This document shows positions 1 to 7,878 of a stretch of 64,000 bases of DNA, piece after piece. Position 1 is the stretch's first letter, and each line of letters starts with the position of its first letter. The notes below the pieces were generated by a model. That model saw nothing but the letters and a program-made list of their open reading frames with translations, had not been told where the DNA came from and did not search any database. The translations under genes and the position numbers were made by a program. Source of the DNA: Promicromonospora umidemergens (GTDB taxonomy: Bacteria > Actinomycetota > Actinomycetes > Actinomycetales > Cellulomonadaceae). Location: NCBI RefSeq assembly GCF_024171995.1, contig NZ_JAMTCT010000014.1, positions 1-64,000 on the forward strand, written 5' to 3'.

Positions 1-631
1 TGAGCCGGAAAGACAGCGCCTCCAGCGCGCCGGCGGTGGGGAGGTTGTCCAGCCAGCGCCACCCGGGGCGTCCCACGATCGCCCCACCGCTGTCACGCGA
101 GTCGCGCAGGAGCTGCAGCGAGGAGGTCAGGAAGCTGACGGTGAAGATCCCGGCGGCGCCGACGGCGACGCCGACATGGATGACCAGCCAGTAGGACTGC
201 AGGGCGGGGAACAGGCCGGTGGCCGGGGTGTAGAACGCGTTGACGGCCAGCACCAGGAACAGCGTCGCGATGCCGGTGACGAAGGTTCCCAGGAAGCGCG
301 CGTCTCGGCGCAGGTTGAGCAGGACGAACGCGAGCAGTGACGCACAGGTACCCACGAGCGTGAACTCGTACATGTTCGACCATGGTGTGCGGCCGGCCGC
401 GACGCCGCGTAGCACGATGGCCGCGATGAGCAGGCTCGTGGCCAGCCACGTCGTGGACACGCCAACGGCCGCGGCGCGCCGGGGCGCGACCACCGCTGAC
501 GCGCCGGTGAAGGCGGGTGCTGCGCGGTGCTCGGCTTGCCGCGAAAGGTCGATCGCGAACGCGATCAGCGCCACCACCAGAACGGTGGCCGCCGACCAGA
601 CAAGGAGCACGCTCAGAGCAGAGATCTCCAT
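1..631 (-). CDS. ccsB: Cytochrome c biogenesis protein CcsB/ResC, 3'-truncated by window edge
   Basis: Integral membrane heme-handling subunit of the system II (ResB-ResC) cytochrome c maturation machinery, which moves heme across the membrane and ligates it to apocytochrome c. The reading frame starts with ATG at 631, preceded on its own strand by GGAAGGGA about 10 bases upstream. The visible 210 residues have an N-terminal membrane segment (MEISALSVLLVWSAATVLVV) and several further hydrophobic spans. They include the family-diagnostic stretch GRTPWSNMYEFTL around residues 80-95 and a later His in SYWLVIHVGVAVG. The heme-binding C-terminal half lies beyond position 1. A resB gene would normally sit just upstream, but none is visible on the minus strand between 632 and 907. 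The location beside copC, ctaG and a TlpA-like thioredoxin suggests a cytochrome/copper maturation cargo. Family assignment is secure. Confidence 0.9.
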   Translation of the reverse strand, partial: MEISALSVLLVWSAATVLVVALIAFAIDLSRQAEHRAAPAFTGASAVVAPRRAAAVGVSTTWLATSLLIAAIVLRGVAAGRTPWSNMYEFTLVGTCASLLAFVLLNLRRDARFLGTFVTGIATLFLVLAVNAFYTPATGLFPALQSYWLVIHVGVAVGAAGIFTVSFLTSSLQLLRDSRDSGGAIVGRPGWRWLDNLPTAGALEALSFRL

Positions 632-907
632 CGAGGGGGTCCCTTCCAAAGATCAGCCATGTCCGACGCCGGAGGTGGGACAGGCGATGTAGTCATCAAC
701 GGCGCGCCGACCGGCAGGGGTGAGTTGTCGCAGGGGCGCGCAGAGGGCTTGCGACGGCATGCCGACGTTCGGGGAATCAGGCAGAGATGAGCCACGATTC
801 CGGCCTCACGCCGACGATGCGGTCGCGGCCAAGCCGCCACGGGGTGCGGGAGCGGCTACGGGGTCAGCGATGTGGGAGAGCGTTCACCATCGAACGGCTC
901 GCCGTGT
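632..907. other. Intergenic stretch, no gene supported
   Basis: Short open frames exist in several phases, but none has a family resemblance or a convincing ribosome binding site. It holds the leader of the minus-strand ccsB gene and the 3' flank of the small membrane-protein gene ending at 908. Confidence 0.5.
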
Positions 908-1324
908 CTACCGTCGACACACACCCCACGACAACGGGTTCGTCGACGTGAACGGAGCGACATCACGCATCACCCAGGTCGGCCACGCGGACGCAGGGAC
1001 GCGTCGGTGCAGCCGGTGCAGCGGCGCACCCCGCCCGGCAGCGAGGAGGACTCCGGCAACCACAAGCGCGCACAGGCACAGCAGGCTGATCGTGTCGTGG
1101 GCATGCGTCCCGGCGCCCGGAGCCGGATCATGGGCCGAGACGGCGCTGTCGCCGCCGAGCCACGCCACCGGTTCCGCGCCCAGCTCAGCCGTCATCGTTG
1201 CTGCCGTTGGGGCGGAAGACTCTCCCGCCGTCGCACCGAGCACACCGGTCAGCGCCAGCAGCACGATCACGAGCACGCGCTGCACGGCGCTCGAGCCTGC
1301 TCGACGTCGGACCGGGACACTCAT
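908..1324 (-). CDS. Small membrane protein, DUF6153-like
   Basis: 138-residue protein. It has an N-terminal hydrophobic segment (residues ~15-33, VQRVLVIVLLALTGVLG), a Ser/Ala/His-rich extracytoplasmic loop (GTHAH around residue 72), and a second hydrophobic segment (ISLLCLCALVVAGVLLAAG) followed by an Arg/His-rich tail. This two-helix layout with a His-bearing loop resembles the actinobacterial DUF6153 proteins often found near copper genes; I assign it by recall of the pattern, not by alignment. ATG at 1324 is preceded by AGGA about 11 bases upstream. It is divergent from the similar gene at 1496, so the two may share a promoter region. Function is unknown; metal handling is inference from His/Cys content and neighbours. 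Confidence 0.65.
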   Translation of the reverse strand: MSVPVRRRAGSSAVQRVLVIVLLALTGVLGATAGESSAPTAATMTAELGAEPVAWLGGDSAVSAHDPAPGAGTHAHDTISLLCLCALVVAGVLLAAGRGAPLHRLHRRVPASAWPTWVMRDVAPFTSTNPLSWGVCRR

Positions 1325-1495
1325 AGTGGGAGCATCCTAAAGGCACAGCCTTGACGCTCCGACCGAGGCGCGAGATCCCAGCACCTATGGGGTTGCGCGC
1401 TGTCATACGCCCCGGCCAGGTCGTCATGGGCGGAAGGTCGCATCACCGCGCCGTGTTGCCAGGCACCGTGTCCGCTCCGTTACTGTTGGCTCGCC

Positions 1496-1942
1496 ATGAG
1501 CCTGACACGTCACCTCCGTTCGCTGCTCGCCGATCCCCGGCGAGAGACTGCGAGCGTCCTGACCGTCATGTTCCTGGTGCTCGCGGTCGTCAGCGTGCAT
1601 GTCCTGTGCAACGTGCACCTGGACGAACCAGCTCAGAGCACGGGGCACTCGCACCAGGCCCCCGTGCCGGACGCAGAGCAGGAGTCGGCGTCCGCGCCGA
1701 CGTCCCTCATCGAGGCAGCTCCCGCACCGCTGGGTGGCGGATCGCACGGCTGCTCCGATCACCACTCGGCGATCGCACAGTGCGACCCGGTCACCCCGAC
1801 CTCGCCGGGGCCCGCCGTGGCGCCGGCTTCCAGCGTGCAATGGCTGGTCTCGGATCTGGCGCACTCGGAGCGCGCGGCCCGGCACATCGGCACGCTCGCG
1901 GCTGCGCCGTCGTTGACTGCGCTGGGGATCTCCCGGACGTAG
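1496..1942 (+). CDS. Small His/Cys-containing membrane protein, unknown function
   Basis: 148-residue protein with one clear membrane segment (residues ~20-40, VLTVMFLVLAVVSVHVLCNV). Downstream is an extracytoplasmic region with several His and Cys residues (HLDEP, TGHSHQ, GGGSHGCSDHHS, AQC), suited to binding a soft metal. It resembles the divergent neighbour at 908-1324 in size and layout and could belong to the same loosely conserved class. It is followed about 110 bases later by the NlpC/P60 gene on the same strand. No enzyme motif is visible. Being a real gene is supported by actinobacterial codon use, a signal-anchor start and conserved context; the metal role is inference. Confidence 0.6.
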   Translation: MSLTRHLRSLLADPRRETASVLTVMFLVLAVVSVHVLCNVHLDEPAQSTGHSHQAPVPDAEQESASAPTSLIEAAPAPLGGGSHGCSDHHSAIAQCDPVTPTSPGPAVAPASSVQWLVSDLAHSERAARHIGTLAAAPSLTALGISRT

Positions 1943-2052
1943 ACCACCACACCCCGTCGGCATCACCCCCTTTGGGTGTCGACCGGATTCGCACGCCCTG
2001 ATCCGGGGCTGCACGTGTGGTTCTACTCCGATCCGAAAGGTCCCCCGCTTTC

Positions 2053-2814
2053 ATGGAGCCCAGCTTCAACCTCACCTCGCCCACTTCCGGTCGTGGTCGT
2101 CATCGGGCGGTCCGCCGTCCCGTCCTGGCCACGGTGGCCCAAGCAGCATCCGAGCACGTGAGCGCGTTCGCCGGTCGCACCGCCGTGGTTGCCGCGGCCG
2201 GTTCCGGCGTGCTGCTGTCCCTGGTGGCCGCGCCCTCCGCGCAGGCCGCACCGGCCACGGAGCTGAGCACCTCGCTGGCCGGCAAGCCCGTCCAGGGCAC
2301 ACTCGACTCGGCAAGCCTCGACGCCCTGACCTCGCAGGCCCGCCAAGCGGTCGCCGCGGCCCCTGTCGTGACCGTCGCTCCCGATGCGGACCTTAAGGTC
2401 GAGAAGACTGCCGTCTCGGTAACTTCCGCTGCGGAGAACGAGGAGTACCGGGCACAGGTCGCTGCCGAGGAGAGCGCCGAACGGGGTTCGGCGGTGGTGT
2501 CGATCGGGATGCGGTATCTCGGGGTGCCGTACCTGTGGGGTGGTTCAACCCCGGCGGGGATGGACTGCTCCGGGTTCACCTCGTACGTGTACGCACAGGT
2601 CGGGATCAACCTGCCACGGACCTCGTCCGAGCAGCGCTACGCCGGACCCGAGGTGCCCGCCTCCCAGGCACGGCCCGGTGACCTGATCTGGTCGCCCGGA
2701 CACATCGCGATCTACGCCGGAGACGGCATGCAGATCGAGGCCCCGGTCCCGGGCCAGACCGTGCGATACACCAGCATCTGGCAGTCCAACCCGACGTTCA
2801 TCCGCGTCGGCTGA
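2053..2814 (+). CDS. NlpC/P60 family cell-wall endopeptidase
   Basis: Secreted peptidoglycan hydrolase expected to cleave stem peptides. I place the start at ATG 2053, with GAAAGG about 8 bases upstream; an in-frame GTG at 2017 would add 12 residues without benefit. The protein has a long N-terminal region with a hydrophobic export segment (TAVVAAAGSGVLLSLVAAPS, ending in AQA). A variable linker follows, then a C-terminal NlpC/P60 domain of about 110 residues. The catalytic Cys is in GMDCSGFTSYVYAQVG and the His in SPGHIAIYAGDG. The domain is complete to the usual C-terminus. A 14-bp perfect hairpin follows the stop. It is separated from copC by that hairpin, so it is probably its own transcript. 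Confidence 0.88.
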   Translation: MEPSFNLTSPTSGRGRHRAVRRPVLATVAQAASEHVSAFAGRTAVVAAAGSGVLLSLVAAPSAQAAPATELSTSLAGKPVQGTLDSASLDALTSQARQAVAAAPVVTVAPDADLKVEKTAVSVTSAAENEEYRAQVAAEESAERGSAVVSIGMRYLGVPYLWGGSTPAGMDCSGFTSYVYAQVGINLPRTSSEQRYAGPEVPASQARPGDLIWSPGHIAIYAGDGMQIEAPVPGQTVRYTSIWQSNPTFIRVG

Positions 2815-2821
2815 CCTGGCC

Positions 2822-2853
2822 ACCGGTGAGGGGCCCCAAGGCCCCTCACCGGT
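2822..2853 (+). terminator. Perfect 14-bp hairpin, probable terminator
   Basis: Arms 2822-2835 and 2840-2853 are exact reverse complements around a CCAA loop. It starts 8 bases after the NlpC/P60 stop. There is no T-tract, which is normal for high-GC actinobacterial terminators. Confidence 0.75.
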
Positions 2854-2942
2854 CGCACGGCCTTGCTTCCTGGACGCGATCCAGACGGTTGGCGCCCCGT
2901 CGGGCGCGGACCCGTCATGCCCACATCCTTGTGAAAGACACC

Positions 2943-3644
2943 ATGCACATCCACCACACGGCACTGATCCCATCTCACCGGCCACGAACCGGGCTCCGGC
3001 AGTACACCCGGCGTGCCGGGGCAGCCGCGCTCTTCGTGATCGGTCTGCTCCTGCTCACCGCGCCACCTGCGACAGCCCACGACCGACTGCTCTCCTCGGC
3101 CCCGGCGGACGGCACCACGGTCACCGCCCTGCCGCCCGAGATCGTCCTGACGTTGTCCGAGGCCCCGTTGGCTACCGGCGCGCAGGTCGCGGTCACCGCG
3201 ACGGACGGATCCATGCTCTCCACCGGCCCGGTCAGCGTCGAAGAGGCAACCGTGACCGTCCCGGTGACCGGGCAAGGACCAGCGGGCACGTACACCGTTG
3301 CCTGGCACGTCGTCTCCTCCGACGGGCACCCGATCGAGGGCGCGGTGGAGTTCGCCCTCGAACCCGCCACGCAGGCGTCACCGTCGCCAACCGCCGACCA
3401 AACCGAGCAGAGCGAGTCCGCCGCCGCCGGCCCGGAAACGGCCAGCGACGAGTCAGCGCCTTCAGCCACGCAAGGGCTCGCGGCCCCGGTCGACTCGCAC
3501 GACAACGGCAGGACGACCGACCCGCTCGTCGTGGTGGCGGTCGGCATCGCCCTCGCTGTGGTGATCCTGATCGTGATCACCTTCGTCACCCGACGACGCG
3601 ACGACGCACCCGAGTCCGGCCGCAGCACCGACACGCTGGAATGA
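2943..3644 (+). CDS. copC: CopC-domain copper resistance protein, membrane-anchored
   Basis: Extracytoplasmic copper-binding protein. I choose ATG 2943 because the upstream in-frame alternative at 2826 runs through the terminator hairpin. The product has a signal peptide (AALFVIGLLLLTAPPATAHD). The mature protein begins with His, as in CopC, where the N-terminal His ligates Cu(II). A CopC beta-sandwich follows (DRLLSSAPADGT, LTLSEAPL, GTYTVAWHVVSSDGHPIEG), whose DGHP motif supplies a second His ligand. A Ser/Thr/Glu-rich linker leads to a C-terminal membrane anchor (LVVVAVGIALAVVILIVITF) and a basic tail. The stop overlaps the ctaG start (ATGA), so the two are translationally coupled; together they resemble a CopC/CopD-type copper uptake or delivery pair. 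Confidence 0.9.
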   Translation: MHIHHTALIPSHRPRTGLRQYTRRAGAAALFVIGLLLLTAPPATAHDRLLSSAPADGTTVTALPPEIVLTLSEAPLATGAQVAVTATDGSMLSTGPVSVEEATVTVPVTGQGPAGTYTVAWHVVSSDGHPIEGAVEFALEPATQASPSPTADQTEQSESAAAGPETASDESAPSATQGLAAPVDSHDNGRTTDPLVVVAVGIALAVVILIVITFVTRRRDDAPESGRSTDTLE

Positions 3645-4663
3645 TCCCAGCCAGTGCCCCAGCCGGGACGATGGCTCAGGCGATGACCGGACAAGTCGCC
3701 GCTGTCGCGGCCCACATTGACGGTCCGGTCTGGATTCCCACTGATCCGCCCTCGTGGGAGACGTATCTGGCGCCCACCATCCAGCCGATCCCGGTGATCC
3801 CGATCATCGGGCTCGCCCTGGCTGCTCTCTATCTGGCCGGAGCCGTCCGGGTCTGGACCACCGGTAGGCGCTGGTCGCCGTGGGCGACGCTGTCGTTCCT
3901 GACCGGGTGCGCGGTGCTGGTGGTCGTCATGGGCGCCGGGGTGGAGGGCTACGGGCTCGAGATGTTCTCCGTGTTCATGTTCCAGCAGCTGACCCTGATG
4001 ATGGCCATCCCGCCCCTGCTCGTGCTCGGCCGGCCCGGCACGCTCCTGCTGCGCGCCGTGCCCCACCACGGCTTCGGCAGGACGGTGCTAGTCGCAGCGC
4101 GGTGGGGGCTGCGTTCCGGAGTCGGGCGGGTGCTCCTGCACCCGGCACTGATGATCCCGGTGTTCCTGCTGTGCTTCTACGCGCTCTACTTCAGCTCGCT
4201 GGCCGGGCGCCTGCTCAGCACCTGGACCGGCCACCTCAGCCTGGAGCTGCTGTTCCTGATCGCGGGAATCCTGTTCACCGTTCCGGTCCTGTCCAGGGAC
4301 CCTCTGCCCAACCCGCAGGGGCACCTCGGTCGAGCGGCCGACATGTTCATCGAGATGCCGACCCACGCCTTCTTCGGCGTCATCGTGATGATGTCCACCA
4401 CCCCGATGGTCAGCGCCTTCACTCACCCGCCGCAGTCCTGGGGAATCGACGTCCTGGCCGACCAGGTCACCGCCGGGGGCCTGGCCTGGTCCTACGGCGA
4501 ACTGCCCGCCCTGATCGTGCTGCTGATCATCTTCGTGCGCTGGCGCAAGGACGAGTCCCGGCAGACCGCCGCCGCCGACCAGCACACCCTGCACGGAGAC
4601 CCGGAGCTGGACGCCTACAACGCGTATCTCCAGCAGCTGGCGGAACGTGACCGGCGATCATGA
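3641..4663 (+). CDS. ctaG: CtaG/caa3-type cytochrome c oxidase assembly membrane protein
   Basis: 340-residue polytopic protein of the caa3_CtaG family, associated with copper delivery to cytochrome c oxidase. About seven to eight hydrophobic spans are visible. Family-typical stretches include FSVFMFQQLTLMMAIPPLLVLG and FIEMPTHAFFGVIVMMSTT, with the conserved His/Met residues near membrane boundaries. ATG 3641 overlaps the copC stop by four bases. The C-terminal ~40 residues are hydrophilic (WRKDESRQTAAAD) and probably cytoplasmic. A thioredoxin-like lipoprotein follows within 50 bases, completing a copC-ctaG-tlpA set consistent with copper insertion into a membrane oxidase. The family is clear; the specific partner oxidase is not in the window. 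Confidence 0.88.
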   Translation: MIPASAPAGTMAQAMTGQVAAVAAHIDGPVWIPTDPPSWETYLAPTIQPIPVIPIIGLALAALYLAGAVRVWTTGRRWSPWATLSFLTGCAVLVVVMGAGVEGYGLEMFSVFMFQQLTLMMAIPPLLVLGRPGTLLLRAVPHHGFGRTVLVAARWGLRSGVGRVLLHPALMIPVFLLCFYALYFSSLAGRLLSTWTGHLSLELLFLIAGILFTVPVLSRDPLPNPQGHLGRAADMFIEMPTHAFFGVIVMMSTTPMVSAFTHPPQSWGIDVLADQVTAGGLAWSYGELPALIVLLIIFVRWRKDESRQTAAADQHTLHGDPELDAYNAYLQQLAERDRRS

Positions 4664-4710
4664 CCACCGGCGATATGCGAACCAGTCGAACCTCCAGGAG
4701 GGGCACACCT

Positions 4711-5361
4711 ATGAGCATCGTGGATAACCCGCCGCGTGGGGCGAAGACACCGGGGAACCTTCGACATGGTCCTGCGGTGGTCGCGTTCTGCGCGGGCCTG
4801 ATCCTGCTGCTTGCCGGGTGTGCGACGGCGGCGCAGTCGGGTGCGGGCCAGGTCGCCGACCAGGGCTTCGTGTCCGGCGACGGTTCGGTGCGAACCTGGG
4901 ACCTCGGTGACCGCGACGGTCCCGTCCGCGTGACCGGGACCGCGTTCGACGGTCAGGAGATCGACACGGACGACTGGGATACCGACGTTCTCATACTGAA
5001 CACCTGGTACGCCGCGTGCCCGCCGTGTCGCGCGGAGGCACCGGACCTGGTGGCTGTTGCCGAGCAGTTCGAGCCGGACGGCGTGCGGTTCCTAGGGATC
5101 AACACCGAGGACGAGGTGCCGACCGCCGAGGCCTTCGAGCGGACCTTCGCCGTCCCCTACCCGAGCATCGGGGACCGCAGCGGCCGGGTCGTCGCCGAGC
5201 TCAACGGCGTCGTCCCGCTGCAGGCGGTCCCGACCACGGTCGTGGTCGACAAGGACGGGATGGTGGCCGCACGCGTCATCGGCCAGATCGAGCGGTCCAC
5301 CCTGGAGAGTCTGGTCGAGGATGTGCTGGCCGAGGACGAGCCCACCGGCGCTGGTTCGTGA
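4711..5361 (+). CDS. TlpA/ResA-like thiol-disulfide lipoprotein
   Basis: Membrane-anchored extracytoplasmic thioredoxin-fold protein that likely reduces disulfides in apocytochromes or copper proteins. I choose ATG 4711 because CCAGGAGGGG lies just upstream; an in-frame ATG at 4660 overlaps the ctaG stop but has no better signal. A lipobox LLLAGC follows the hydrophobic N-terminus, so the mature protein starts at that Cys. The redox-active motif is WYAACPPCRAEAPDL, a CxxC with the ResA/TlpA-type helix. The cis-Pro segment is VPTTVVVDKDGMV near the C-terminus. Context with ccsB and ctaG supports a role in cytochrome or CuA-site maturation. Family assignment is secure; the exact substrate is inference. 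Confidence 0.88.
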   Translation: MSIVDNPPRGAKTPGNLRHGPAVVAFCAGLILLLAGCATAAQSGAGQVADQGFVSGDGSVRTWDLGDRDGPVRVTGTAFDGQEIDTDDWDTDVLILNTWYAACPPCRAEAPDLVAVAEQFEPDGVRFLGINTEDEVPTAEAFERTFAVPYPSIGDRSGRVVAELNGVVPLQAVPTTVVVDKDGMVAARVIGQIERSTLESLVEDVLAEDEPTGAGS

Positions 5362-5380
5362 GAACCCGTCGATGACGTCG

Positions 5381-6109
5381 CTAGTCCCGGTTCGTCGGCG
5401 TGCAGCATCCATCGGCGCAACCCTCGGACGCACCGGCTCCCGAGGTTACGGCCCCGGGCGTAATGGCCTCGGTCGTGCTGGTACCGGTGGTGACCAGGGC
5501 GCTGACGGGGCTGCAGCAGGCATCGCCTCGCCAGGCCTCGATGCCTTCCTTGACGGCGACTCCCGCGATGACCAGCGCTGCCAGGGGATCGGCCCAGGTC
5601 CACCCGAGGGTGGAGTTGAGCAGCAGACCGACCAGGAGCACCGCGGACAGGTAGGTGCACAGCATCGTCTGCTTCGAGTCCGCGACCGCGGACGCCGAGC
5701 CGAGCTCGCGCCCGGTGCTGCGCTCGAACCAGGACAGGAACGGCATGACCACCAGGCTCACCGCCGCCAGCACGATCCCAACCGTGGAGTGATCGGGCTC
5801 GGCCCCACCCAGGAGGGTGCGTGCGGCGTCAACCGTGACGAAGAGTGCCAGGCCGAAGAACGACAGCGCGATGACCCGCATGGCAACGCGCTCACGACGG
5901 TGCGGATCGGGGGCGGCGAACTGCCACGCGACTGCGGCGGCCGACAGTACCTCGACGATGGAGTCCAGGCCGAAGCCGACCAGCGCGGCCGATGATGCCA
6001 TCCGTCCGGCCGTGATGGCGACGACTGCTTCGATGACGTTGTAGGTGATCGTCGCGGCGACGATCCACCGCACCCGGCGCTCCAGCACCGATCGGCGGGC
6101 GGCTCTCAA
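5381..6109 (-). CDS. Cation diffusion facilitator family metal efflux transporter
   Basis: Six-helix CDF antiporter expected to export a divalent metal. The transport-site acidic residues are in FGLDSIVEVLSA (helix 2) and TWADPLAALVIAG (helix 5). The conserved DSKQTMLCTY stretch lies before helix 4-5. Instead of the long cytoplasmic domain typical of zinc CDFs, the C-terminus is short and Cys-rich (GDACCSP and GCADGCCTP), a likely soft-metal ligand cluster. The start appears to be TTG at 6109. It is unusual: TTG overlaps the stop of a 10-codon frame that begins at the stop of the upstream regulator gene, so translation is probably coupled; an internal GTG eight codons on is an alternative. 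It forms an operon with the CmtR-like regulator, which argues for Cd/Pb specificity. Confidence 0.85.
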   Translation of the reverse strand: MRAARRSVLERRVRWIVAATITYNVIEAVVAITAGRMASSAALVGFGLDSIVEVLSAAAVAWQFAAPDPHRRERVAMRVIALSFFGLALFVTVDAARTLLGGAEPDHSTVGIVLAAVSLVVMPFLSWFERSTGRELGSASAVADSKQTMLCTYLSAVLLVGLLLNSTLGWTWADPLAALVIAGVAVKEGIEAWRGDACCSPVSALVTTGTSTTEAITPGAVTSGAGASEGCADGCCTPTNRD

Positions 6110-6134
6110 TGGGCGGGGCCAATACTGATGGTGG

Positions 6135-6503
6135 TCATGAGCAGGTGCATCCCTCGGGTGAGCAGCAGGTCGGGTCGACGGTCACGACCAGCTTGAGCAG
6201 GCCGTCCAGCGCCGGGGCCAGGTGCGGATCGGCGAGGCGGTACCAGGTGCGCCGCCCTTCCGGAATGGCCTCCACCAGCCCGCAACCGCGCAGGCATGCG
6301 AGCTGGTTGGACATCACCTGCCGCGAGACCCCCAACGCAGTGGCCAGATCCGACGGGAACGCCGGCGCCTCACGCAAGGTCAGCATGATTCGCGCTCGCG
6401 TCTCGTCCGACAGCGCGTGTCCCAGCCTCGCCAACGCCGCGGTGTGCGTCAGCGTCACCGTCTCGCCGGTCGCCAGCCCCATCGGGGCACCGCTCTTCTC
6501 CAT
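6135..6503 (-). CDS. cmtR: ArsR/SmtB-family metal sensor, CmtR-type
   Basis: Winged-helix repressor that releases DNA on binding metal. It aligns by eye with mycobacterial CmtR: ALARLGHALSDETRARIMLTL, then the recognition helix SRQVMSNQLACLRGCGLV. That helix carries the paired Cys residues (CLRGC) that form the CmtR Cd/Pb site. The C-terminal CC of VDPTCCSPEGC matches the position of the third CmtR ligand. Two starts are possible: ATG 6503, lying at the edge of a 44-bp palindrome with no room for a Shine-Dalgarno sequence, or ATG 6482, seven codons later and closer to the CmtR N-terminus. It is upstream of, and in one operon with, the CDF transporter. Specificity for Cd(II)/Pb(II) is inference from the ligand pattern. 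Confidence 0.85.
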   Translation of the reverse strand: MEKSGAPMGLATGETVTLTHTAALARLGHALSDETRARIMLTLREAPAFPSDLATALGVSRQVMSNQLACLRGCGLVEAIPEGRRTWYRLADPHLAPALDGLLKLVVTVDPTCCSPEGCTCS

Positions 6504-6545
6504 GCCGCCAGACAGTACACGATCTCGTGTACTGTCTGGCGGCAT
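6502..6545. promoter_or_regulatory. 44-bp perfect palindrome, probable CmtR operator
   Basis: Arms 6502-6522 and 6525-6545 are exact reverse complements (21 bp each) around a 2-bp centre. The core is ACAGTACACGA and its complement. It abuts the regulator's first possible start codon, so repressor binding would occlude the promoter or the 5' end of the transcript. Confidence 0.8.
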
Positions 6546-6627
6546 AGGTAACCACGAGCAGAGCTCCCGGGCCGTCGGGAGAACGCCAGCCGGGCGGTTG
6601 CCGGCTGATCCGGACCGAGACGATTCC

Positions 6628-6675
6628 TGACACGGTTCGTGACACGGTTGCCGTCGTGACACGCGAGCTGACACG
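6628..6675 (+). repeat. Four copies of TGACACG, iteron-like
   Basis: TGACACG begins at 6628, 6640, 6657 and 6669, giving spacings of 12, 17 and 12 bases. It lies in the otherwise gene-free stretch 6546-6869 between the cmtR operator and the insertion sequence. Function unknown; a binding site array is plausible. Confidence 0.45.
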
Positions 6676-6847
6676 GGTGTTGCGCCTATGAACGCCCGCG
6701 CTTGCCGATGATTGCCCACCCATGTGAGGCTGGGCCTACGTCGCTCAGAAACGGCGAGATTCCGCCGTCTATGACGCCCATCAGGGCGAACGCGACCGCC
6801 ACATCAGTCGGCTCTGCGGACGTCGAAGAGTTTCGCTTCACCGAGAA

Positions 6848-6869
6848 GAGGTCGGGGGTCGAATCCCCC
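6848..6869 (+). other. tRNA/tmRNA T-arm-like sequence ending at the IS insertion point
   Basis: AGGTCGGGGGTCGAATCCCCC resembles the T-arm of a tRNA or tmRNA 3' end, but the loop is one base short. With the IS removed, the sequence continues TAGCTCCACC, which resembles a tmRNA acceptor 3' strand. No upstream cloverleaf or tmRNA body is visible, so this would be an attachment-site remnant, not a functional RNA. Confidence 0.3.
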
Positions 6870-7866
6870 TAGGGCGTGTCTCCCATATGTATGGTGAGGT
6901 GCGCGGCAGACTCGGGACGTGACGTCTTCGCGGTACCAGTTGCTGACCGATGAGCAGTGGGAACTGATCGAGCCCCTGCTCCCGTCGAACACGGGCCGGC
7001 GCGGACACCCGTTCTGGAACAACCGGCGCGTGGTCGAAGGGATCGTCTACCGGTACCGGACCGGGATCCCGTGGCGGGACCTGCCGGTCGAGCACTTCGG
7101 ATCCTGGCGCACGGTCTGGAAACGACACCGCCGGTATGCCGGAGACGGCACCTGGGACAACGTGCTGTCCCGGCTGCTTGCTCAGGCCGACACGGACGGG
7201 AAGATCGACTGGACCGTGTCGGTGGACGCCACGGTCAACCGGGCCCACCAGCACGGCACGAACACCACGCGCCCCGAGCAGGACACAGGGGGCGGTCTCG
7301 AACTACACGAACCTCCCCACTGACTTCGTCCACAGCCCGCTGGGCGGAGACCGCGAACCGGCAGGTCACGGCATCGGTCGCTCCCGTGGCGGGCTGAGCA
7401 CCAAGATCCACCACGCGGTCGACGGACGTGGCAGGCCGCTGGCCGCGGTGGTCACCGGCGGGCAACGTAACGACGGCGCGATGATGCTCGAGGTCCTGGC
7501 CGACATCCGCGTCCCACGCACCGGGCCAGGACGACCACGCACCCGCCCCGAAGCGGTACTCGCGGACCGGGCCTACGCCACCGGCCCGATCCGCAAGCAC
7601 CTACGCGGGCGGGGCATCAAGACCGTGATCCCCGAGAAGAAGGACACGACCGCCGCCCGCAAACGCCGCGGCTCGGCCGGCGGGCGGCCACCGGCCCTGG
7701 ACACCGAGCTCTACAAACAGCGCAACGTCGTGGAACGCTCCTTCGCCCTGACCAAGCAATGGCGCGGCCTGGCCACCCGCTACGACAAGCTCGCCACCAC
7801 CTACCGCGCCGCGACCATCCTGTCCGCCTGCCTCATCTGGTCACGCCATATAGGAGACACGCCCTA
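6870..7866 (+). mobile_element. IS5-family insertion sequence (IS427-like)
   Basis: Terminal inverted repeats 6870-6889 and 7847-7866 match at 19 of 20 bases (TAGGGCGTGTCTCC, then C or T, then ATATG). Both outer junctions read CTAG (6869-6872 and 7864-7867), consistent with a TA target duplication or CTAG target of IS427-type elements. The single transposase is encoded in two overlapping frames. Both ends are intact and the element looks recent. Confidence 0.88.
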
Positions 7867-7867
7867 G
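6919..7867 (+). CDS. IS5-family DDE transposase, two overlapping frames
   Basis: The first frame (GTG 6919 to stop 7323) encodes the N-terminal DNA-binding part (LTDEQWELIEPLLP, GIPWRDLP) and the first catalytic Asp (SVDATVNRAHQHG). The second frame, +1 relative to it, runs to the TAG at 7867, which lies in the right inverted repeat. It carries the second Asp (VLADRAYAT) and the Glu (NVVERSFALTKQWRGLATRYDK). The crossover would be near the G-run at about 7287 (ACAGGGGGCGG), a plausible slippage site, as IS427-group elements make a fused OrfAB by frameshifting. An acquired frameshift mutation cannot be excluded by sequence alone. All three catalytic acidic residues are present. Confidence 0.85.
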
Positions 7868-7878
7868 CTCCACCCGGT

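Noticed and set aside
613-840. Minus-strand 75-codon frame overlapping the ccsB start
   Set aside because: No family resemblance, poor composition, and it overlaps the ccsB ribosome binding site and start in another frame.
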